Assembly: GCF_009907385.1 (NCBI RefSeq)
Contig: NZ_JAAATR010000117.1
Location: forward strand, 32,001-67,201
Direction of reading: 5' to 3'
Length of the DNA: 35,201 nt
DNA from: Atlantibacter hermannii
Lineage (GTDB): Bacteria > Pseudomonadota > Gammaproteobacteria > Enterobacterales > Enterobacteriaceae
A program made the translations under genes and the position numbers. Positions 30,128 to 35,201 of the stretch are shown piece after piece (the stretch's first letter is position 1; the number at the start of each line of letters is the position of its first letter). A model generated the notes under the pieces. It ran no database searches. It was not told where the DNA came from and saw only the letters and a list, made by a program, of their open reading frames with translations.

Positions 30128-32785
30128 ATGAGTCAACGTGGGCTGGAAGCGCTACTTCGACCAAAATCCATCGCCGTTATTGGCGCGTCCGTAAAGCCCG
30201 ACAGGGCGGGCTACCTGATGATGAGGAATCTCTTGTCAGGCGGTTTTTCCGGACCGGTGCTGCCCGTTACGCCTGCCTATAAAGCCGTGTGCGGCGTGAT
30301 GACCTGGCCGGACGTCGCCAGCCTGCCCTTCCCGCCCGATCTGGCAGTGATTTGCACCAACCCGAGCCGTAATGAAGCGTTGCTTAACGCCCTCGGCGAA
30401 AAAGGCTGTAAGACTTGCATCATTCTTTCCTCCCCGAAAGAGCAGCAGTCCGCGCTGCTGGCGTGCGCCAACCGCTGGCAGATGCGAATTCTGGGGCCAA
30501 ACAGTCTGGGCCTGCTTGCGCCCTGGCAAGGGCTTAACGCCAGCTTTTCCCCGGTGCCGATCCGTAAGGGCAAACTGGCGTTTGTGTCGCAGTCGGCGGC
30601 GGTGTCCAATACTATTCTGGACTGGGCCCAGCAGCGTGAAATGGGATTTTCCTACTTTATCGCGCTGGGTGACAGCCTGGATATTGATGTCGATGAGCTG
30701 CTGGATTATCTCGCGCGAGATAGCAAAACCAGCGCGATTTTGCTGTACCTCGAACAGCTCAGCGATGCACGCAGATTCGTGTCCGCTGCCCGTAGCGCCT
30801 CACGTAACAAACCCATTCTGGTTATTAAAAGCGGACGCAGTCCGTCAGCGCGCCAGTTATTAAATGCTGAAACCGGTTTAGACGGCGCATGGGATGCCGC
30901 CATTCAGCGTGCTGGCCTGTTGCGCGTGCAGGATACCCATGAACTGTTTTCCGCTGTTGAAACGCTCAGCCATATGCGCCCGTTGCGCGGCGAGCGGCTG
31001 ATGATTGTCAGCAACGGTGCCGCACCTGCTGCCCTGGCGCTGGATGAGCTGTGGTTACGAAACGGCAAGCTGGCAAGCCTCGGTGAAGACATCCTCAACC
31101 GCCTCTCTGACGTGGTGCCTGCGGGCGTGAACGCTGCAAACCCTCTGGATTTACGCGACGATGCATCCACGCAGCGCTATGTCCAGACGCTGGAAATTCT
31201 GCTCGATAGCCAGGATTTTGATGCGCTGATGATTATCCACTCCCCCAGCGCTGCCGCGCCGGGCAGCGAAAGCGCGCGAGCGATTATCGAATTGCTGGCG
31301 CGCCACCCGCGTGGACGTTATGTGACGCTTCTGACCAACTGGTGCGGCGAATTTTCCTCACAGGAAGCGCGCCGCTGGTTCAGCGATGCCGGCATTCCTA
31401 CCTATCGCACACCTGAAGGCACGGTCACGGCATTTATGCATATGGTGGAGTACCGTCGCAACCAGAAGCAGCTGCGTGAAACACCGTCGTTACCGGCCAA
31501 CCTCACCGCCAATACCGCTGAAGTGCACCAGTTGATTACCCGGGCGCTGGAGGATGGTGCGAAGCATCTGGACACCCACGAGGTGCAACCCATTCTTCAG
31601 GCCTATGGCTTGCAAACCCTGCCGACCTGGATCGCCAGCGACAGCGCCGAAGCGGTACATATCGCTAAGCAGATCGGTTATCCCGTCGCATTGAAGCTAC
31701 GTTCACCGGATATTCCCCATAAGTCGGAAGTTCAGGGGGTGATGCTCTATCTGCGCACGGCGAATGAAGTCCAGCAGGCTGCTGATGCCATTCTCGACCG
31801 GGTGAAAATGACCTGGCCTCAGGCACGCATTCATGGATTGCTGGTGCAGAGCATGGCGAACCGCGCAGGGGCGCAGGAATTGCGGGTGGTTGTGGAGCAG
31901 GATCCGGTATTCGGCCCGCTAATTATGTTGGGCGATGGCGGGATGGCGTGGCGCCAGGATCAGGCCGCTGTCGCGCTGCCGCCGCTGAACATGAATCTGG
32001 CGCGCTATCTGGTGATTCAGGCGATCAAGAGCGGCACCATCCGTGGACGTAGCGCGCTACGGGCGCTGGATATTGCCGGGTTGAGCCAGTTTCTGGTACA
32101 GGTGTCCAACCTGATTGTCGATTGCCCGGAAATCAAACGTCTGGATATTCACCCGCTGCTGGTTTCCGGCAACGAATTTACCGCGCTGGACGTAACGCTG
32201 GAGCTGGAAGCCTTCGAAGGCGATGCCGATGCGCGGCTGGCGATCCGCCCTTATCCTCATCAGCTTGAAGAAACGGTCACCCTTAAAAACGGCCAAACTT
32301 GCCTGTTCAGGCCAATCCTGCCCGAAGATGAGCCGGAACTGCGGCGCTTTATTTCCCAGGTTACCAAAGAAGATCTTTATTATCGGTATTTCAGTGAGAT
32401 CAATGAATTTACCCATGAAGATTTAGCGAATATGACCCAGATCGACTACGATCGTGAAATGGCGTTTGTCGCAGTATTTTCCCATGAAGGTCATGAACAG
32501 ATCCTGGGCGTGACGCGCGCGATTTCCGATCCGGATAACATAGACGCTGAGTTTGCCGTACTGGTTCGTTCAGATCTTAAAGGCCTGGGACTAGGACGAA
32601 AATTGCTTGAAAAACTCATCGCTTATACGCGAGATCATGGTCTTGAGCGGTTGAACGGCATTACGATGCCCAACAACCGAGGCATGGTAGCGCTGGCGAG
32701 AAAACTGGGTTTTGACGTCGACATCCAGTTAGAAGATGGCATCGTTGGACTGACCTTAGCCTTGAATAAAACGCGGGATTCGTGA
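30128..32785 (+). CDS. patZ: Protein lysine acetyltransferase PatZ (Pka, YfiQ)
   Basis: PatZ acetylates protein lysines, with acetyl-CoA synthetase as the classic target, and so turns off acetate activation. The 885-residue chain (886 in E. coli) starts with a CoA-binding Rossmann domain (IAVIGASVKPDRAGY near residue 15). A succinyl-CoA-ligase-like region and an ATP-grasp subdomain (about 480-700, VALKLRSPDIPHKSEVQGV) follow; these are catalytically inactive NDP-forming acyl-CoA synthetase parts in the family. From about 727 there is a GNAT domain with the acetyl-CoA loop KGLGLGRKLLE. GGGGAGA precedes the ATG at 30128. E. coli patZ responds to CRP; I saw no clear site. Confidence 0.97.
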   Translation: MSQRGLEALLRPKSIAVIGASVKPDRAGYLMMRNLLSGGFSGPVLPVTPAYKAVCGVMTWPDVASLPFPPDLAVICTNPSRNEALLNALGEKGCKTCIILSSPKEQQSALLACANRWQMRILGPNSLGLLAPWQGLNASFSPVPIRKGKLAFVSQSAAVSNTILDWAQQREMGFSYFIALGDSLDIDVDELLDYLARDSKTSAILLYLEQLSDARRFVSAARSASRNKPILVIKSGRSPSARQLLNAETGLDGAWDAAIQRAGLLRVQDTHELFSAVETLSHMRPLRGERLMIVSNGAAPAALALDELWLRNGKLASLGEDILNRLSDVVPAGVNAANPLDLRDDASTQRYVQTLEILLDSQDFDALMIIHSPSAAAPGSESARAIIELLARHPRGRYVTLLTNWCGEFSSQEARRWFSDAGIPTYRTPEGTVTAFMHMVEYRRNQKQLRETPSLPANLTANTAEVHQLITRALEDGAKHLDTHEVQPILQAYGLQTLPTWIASDSAEAVHIAKQIGYPVALKLRSPDIPHKSEVQGVMLYLRTANEVQQAADAILDRVKMTWPQARIHGLLVQSMANRAGAQELRVVVEQDPVFGPLIMLGDGGMAWRQDQAAVALPPLNMNLARYLVIQAIKSGTIRGRSALRALDIAGLSQFLVQVSNLIVDCPEIKRLDIHPLLVSGNEFTALDVTLELEAFEGDADARLAIRPYPHQLEETVTLKNGQTCLFRPILPEDEPELRRFISQVTKEDLYYRYFSEINEFTHEDLANMTQIDYDREMAFVAVFSHEGHEQILGVTRAISDPDNIDAEFAVLVRSDLKGLGLGRKLLEKLIAYTRDHGLERLNGITMPNNRGMVALARKLGFDVDIQLEDGIVGLTLALNKTRDS

Positions 32786-32810
32786 GTAAGGTATTGGAAA
32801 TGTTACTCAC
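32782..32810. repeat. Inverted repeat spanning the patZ stop codon
   Basis: GTGAGTAA (32782-32789) and TTACTCAC (32803-32810) form a perfect 8-bp stem with a 13-nt loop, and the patZ TGA lies inside the left arm. There is no U-tract, so it is not a standard terminator; patZ and pssA may be partly co-transcribed. Confidence 0.6.
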
Positions 32811-32899
32811 ATTCCCGGGTAGTAATGTTATTATCCACCGCTACCGTCGTCCGCCCCTCAGGGATGGCCACCTACTGTATAGAGAAGATATGCACTGTG

Positions 32900-34255
32900 A
32901 TGTTGTCTAAATTTAAACGAAACAAACATCAACAACACCTTGCCCAACTACCTAAGCTTTCTCAGTCTGTTGATGATGTAGCGTTTTATTTCTCTCCGGC
33001 CGACTTCCGGACCACGTTGCTGCAAAAGATCGCCAGCGCGACGAAACGCATCTGCATTATTGCCCTTTATCTTGAGCAAGATGATGGCGGGCACGGCATT
33101 CTTTCAGCACTCTACGAAGCCAGGCGCCAGCGTCCTGAGCTGGATGTCTCAGTGCTGGTTGACTGGCACCGCGCACAGCGTGGCCGCATTGGCGCAGCAG
33201 CCTCTAATACCAACGCCGACTGGTACTGCCGTATGGCGCAGGAAAACCCGGACGTTAAAATCCAGGTTTACGGTATTCCTGTTAATACGCGTGAAGCCCT
33301 CGGCGTTTTGCATTTTAAAGGCTTCATCATTGATGACAGCGTCATTTACAGCGGCGCAAGTTTAAATGATGTTTATCTGCATCAGCATGATAAGTATCGC
33401 TACGACCGCTATCAGTCGATCCGTAACCCTCGCCTCGCCGACATCATGTACGACTGGGTAAACAACAACCTGATTCAGGGACGTGCGGTACACCGGCTCG
33501 ATACGGCTGAACGCCCGAAAAGCCAGGAAATCAAGAATGACGTCCGGCTGTTCCGTCAGGAATTGCGCGACGCGGTGTATCATTTCGCTGGCGATGCGGA
33601 TAACGAACAGCTGTCCGTGACGCCGTTGGTAGGTCTGGGAAAATCCAGTCCGCTCAACAAAACTATCTTCCATCTGATGCCCTGTGCCGAGCAGAAGCTG
33701 ACGATTTGCACGCCTTATTTCAACCTGCCCGCTATTCTGGTGCGTAATATCATTCAGTTACTGCGCGAGGGCAAACAGGTCGAAATCATCGTCGGCGATA
33801 AAACCGCGAATGATTTTTATATCCCGGAAGATCAGCCGTTTAAAATTATCGGCGCACTGCCTTATTTGTACGAAATCAATCTGCGCCGCTTTCTGAGCCG
33901 TCTGCAGTATTACGTAAATACAGGACAGTTGACCGTGCGGCTTTGGAAGGATGATGACAACACCTATCATCTGAAAGGGATGTGGGTCGACGAGGAGTGG
34001 ATGCTACTGACCGGTAACAATCTTAATCCGCGCGCCTGGCGTCTGGATCTGGAAAATGCGATTCTGATCCACGATCCTAAACATGAGCTGGCGGCACAAC
34101 GCGACAAAGAGCTCGAGTTGATCCGCACCCATACCACTGTGGTTCAGCATTATCGGGATCTGGAAAGCATCGCCGATTATCCGGTTAAGGTACGTAAACT
34201 GATCCGCCGTTTACGACGTATCCGAATCGATCGCTTAATCAGCCGTATCCTTTGA
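32900..34255 (+). CDS. pssA: Phosphatidylserine synthase
   Basis: PssA makes phosphatidylserine from CDP-diacylglycerol and serine, the committed step to phosphatidylethanolamine; it is peripheral to the inner membrane. I chose the ATG at 32900 (MLSKFKRNKHQQHLAQLPKL), giving 451 residues as in E. coli. The frame is open 25 codons upstream without similarity. It is a phospholipase D superfamily enzyme with two HKD motifs: HFKGFIIDDS around residue 138 and HLKGMWVDEEW around 357. The C-terminus is highly basic (KVRKLIRRLRRIRIDRLISRIL, ends at 451) and probably contacts acidic lipids. Confidence 0.98.
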   Translation: MLSKFKRNKHQQHLAQLPKLSQSVDDVAFYFSPADFRTTLLQKIASATKRICIIALYLEQDDGGHGILSALYEARRQRPELDVSVLVDWHRAQRGRIGAAASNTNADWYCRMAQENPDVKIQVYGIPVNTREALGVLHFKGFIIDDSVIYSGASLNDVYLHQHDKYRYDRYQSIRNPRLADIMYDWVNNNLIQGRAVHRLDTAERPKSQEIKNDVRLFRQELRDAVYHFAGDADNEQLSVTPLVGLGKSSPLNKTIFHLMPCAEQKLTICTPYFNLPAILVRNIIQLLREGKQVEIIVGDKTANDFYIPEDQPFKIIGALPYLYEINLRRFLSRLQYYVNTGQLTVRLWKDDDNTYHLKGMWVDEEWMLLTGNNLNPRAWRLDLENAILIHDPKHELAAQRDKELELIRTHTTVVQHYRDLESIADYPVKVRKLIRRLRRIRIDRLISRIL

Positions 34256-34258
34256 ATC

Positions 34259-34282
34259 AAGCCCTGCATGCAGGGCTTTTTT
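34259..34282 (+). terminator. Intrinsic terminator of pssA, abutting the yfiM start
   Basis: AAGCCCTGCA-TGCAGGGCTT is a perfect 10-bp palindrome followed by TTTT (T-run 34277-34282). It begins 3 bases after the pssA stop. The next base starts the yfiM ATG. Confidence 0.92.
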
Positions 34283-34615
34283 ATGAGTCATTTAATGCGC
34301 CGAGTTTTACTGATTACACTTTTATTGCTGACTGGCTGTGGCCACAGGGCGAATGACCAGTGGAGCGGGCAGGATAAGGCTCAGCACTTCATCGCCTCCG
34401 CGATGCTTTCTGCGGCCGGTAACGAGGTGGGGCAGCATCAGGGGTGGTCGCGGGATACCAGTGCCGGATTTGGATTTATGTTTTCAGTGGGGCTTGGGGC
34501 ATCGAAGGAGCTGTGGGACAGTCGGCCAACCGGGAGCGGCTGGAGCTGGAAAGATTTTGCCTGGGATGTGGCGGGCGCAGCTACCGGCTACTCCATCTGG
34601 CAGCTTGCCAGGTGA
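34283..34615 (+). CDS. yfiM: YfiM family lipoprotein
   Basis: This is a small predicted lipoprotein of unknown function. From the ATG at 34283 it has 110 residues: [19 protein letters not shown], with lipobox L-T-G-C and the lipidated Cys at residue 19. The mature part has the family landmarks [18 protein letters not shown] and [10 protein letters not shown]. It ends with a glycine-rich segment ([16 protein letters not shown]) that may touch a membrane. Other in-frame ATGs at 34268 (inside the terminator stem) and 34295 are possible. The best ribosome site for 34283, AGGG, lies in the terminator stem of pssA. Confidence 0.88.
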   Translation: MSHLMRRVLLITLLLLTGCGHRANDQWSGQDKAQHFIASAMLSAAGNEVGQHQGWSRDTSAGFGFMFSVGLGASKELWDSRPTGSGWSWKDFAWDVAGAATGYSIWQLAR

Positions 34616-34622
34616 TCGTTGT

Positions 34623-35078
34623 TTATCCCCATTTCGCCTGATGCGCGCGTTTGCGCTTCAGATAATCTTCATCTTCGCGGATTTTATCCCACCAGGTTTT
34701 AAATACCGCTGCGGCCGCCGCTTTTACCGGATCGTTGCCGCGCTCATGCAGGCTACCGTCCTCAGTATATTTTTTACCGCCCTTATAATTGGCGTAGCGT
34801 CGCGCGCGGGTATATCCCATCTGGATAAATTTACGCGCCATATCCATCCCGACAAAATCGTCCTGCTGGCGATACTCCTCAAAGAGTTGATAAATTTTTT
34901 CCGCAGATTTGATGGCGGATTCTTCATCTTTATAGCGCCACCAGGGAAGGATTTCGCCTTTATAGGGCTCCACTAACAGCACGCCCTGCTCGCCGCGTCC
35001 AACCTGATACTTCTCAGGGTGCTTTCGGAAGTCGATTTGCGAAAAATCCTGCTGATAATCGAACTCTTTTTTGGTCAT
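34623..35078 (-). CDS. DUF4385-type protein, function unknown
   Basis: This is a soluble, highly charged protein of 151 residues (MTKKEFDYQQDFSQIDFRKH at the start). Many Lys, Glu, Asp and aromatic residues are spread along it, and it has no signal peptide or membrane helix. The segments FRKHPEKYQVGRGEQGVLLV, PYKGEILPWWRYKDE and FVGMDMARKFIQMGYTRARR recall the DUF4385 family, known from bacteria and phages. This family call is from memory. No catalytic motif is evident. It converges on yfiM with a 7-base gap. In E. coli this position is occupied by kgtP, so the gene marks a lineage difference. ATG 35078 is the start; the preceding AGGGGAG (35090-35084 on the minus strand) is a good ribosome site. 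Confidence 0.8.
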   Translation of the reverse strand: MTKKEFDYQQDFSQIDFRKHPEKYQVGRGEQGVLLVEPYKGEILPWWRYKDEESAIKSAEKIYQLFEEYRQQDDFVGMDMARKFIQMGYTRARRYANYKGGKKYTEDGSLHERGNDPVKAAAAAVFKTWWDKIREDEDYLKRKRAHQAKWG

Positions 35079-35170
35079 CCACGACTCCCCTACCGGTTAA
35101 ATAGACGTTTTAAAGATAGTTCGTGTAAGTGGATGCAATGAGTTTATCGGATTATGAGAGATGAAATATG

Positions 35171-35201
35171 AAACGACAAAAGGCCCAGTCTTACGACTGG
35201 G
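35171..35201 (-). terminator. Probable rRNA-operon terminator, cut by window edge
   Basis: CCCAGTC-TTAC-GACTGGG (35184-35201) with AAACGACAAAAGG on its left closely resembles the rrn T1 terminator (stem GGCCCAGTC/GACTGGGCC followed by a T-rich CTTTCGTTTT). On the minus strand the stem is followed by CCTTTTGTCGTTTCAT. The right arm is truncated at the window end. It suggests a leftward-reading rrn operon just beyond, as with rrnG in E. coli. Confidence 0.65.

Noticed and set aside
32782-32810. CRP-type site from GTGAG ... CTCAC after patZ
   Set aside because: The half sites are too far apart for a CRP dimer (TGTGA-N6-TCACA) and the flanks do not fit.

Overview
The window is core chromosome of an enteric bacterium (Enterobacteriaceae). 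Gene order, protein lengths and regulatory sites follow the Escherichia coli segment from glrK through pssA-yfiM closely: glrK-glmY-purL-mltF-tadA-pgpC-yfhH-yfhL-acpS-pdxJ-recO-era-rnc-lepB-lepA-rseCBA-rpoE-nadB-trmN-srmB-grcA-ung-yfiF-trxC-tapT-patZ-pssA-yfiM. Three loci depart from that order and point to a genus other than Escherichia (Enterobacter, Citrobacter, Kosakonia and similar are possible; the species cannot be fixed by eye). They are an orphan secreted-protein gene between yfhH and yfhL, an Aer-type chemoreceptor gene between rseC and lepA, and a DUF4385-type gene after yfiM where E. coli has kgtP. The last bases look like the start of an rRNA-operon terminator, so an rrn operon probably lies just outside.

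Layout. 1-1000: 5' part of the sensor kinase gene glrK and, upstream of it, the small RNA GlmY with a sigma-54 type promoter. 1057-5046: purL with its terminator, promoter and PurR operator. 5211-8962: mltF, which converges on and overlaps tadA, then pgpC and the RpiR-family regulator yfhH. 8963-9956: AT-rich patch with a predicted periplasmic protein of unknown function. 9957-16807: yfhL facing the leftward transcription units lepA-lepB and rnc-era-recO-pdxJ-acpS, including the RNase III target hairpin ahead of rnc. 17036-19261: Aer-like receptor and a 690-base non-coding stretch. 19262-21948: the sigma-E operon rpoE-rseA-rseB-rseC. 22354-27601: nadB with a NadR operator, trmN, srmB, grcA with two FNR-like sites, and ung. 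27641-34615: yfiF, trxC, tapT, patZ, pssA, yfiM. 34623-35201: DUF4385-type gene and the putative rrn terminator.

How the genes work together. Most units are housekeeping. They cover purine, NAD and pyridoxal phosphate synthesis, acyl-carrier protein activation, phosphatidylethanolamine synthesis and phosphatidylglycerophosphate dephosphorylation, signal-peptide processing, translation and ribosome assembly (LepA, Era, RNase III, SrmB), tRNA modification (TadA, TrmN, TapT), DNA repair (RecO, Ung), envelope stress (RpoE/RseABC, GlrK/GlmY) and redox or anaerobic stress (TrxC, GrcA). I see no prophage, insertion sequence, CRISPR array, tRNA gene or multi-gene defence cassette. No clearly new multi-gene system is visible. 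The most useful leads are the three non-E. coli genes and several RNA or regulatory structures around them.
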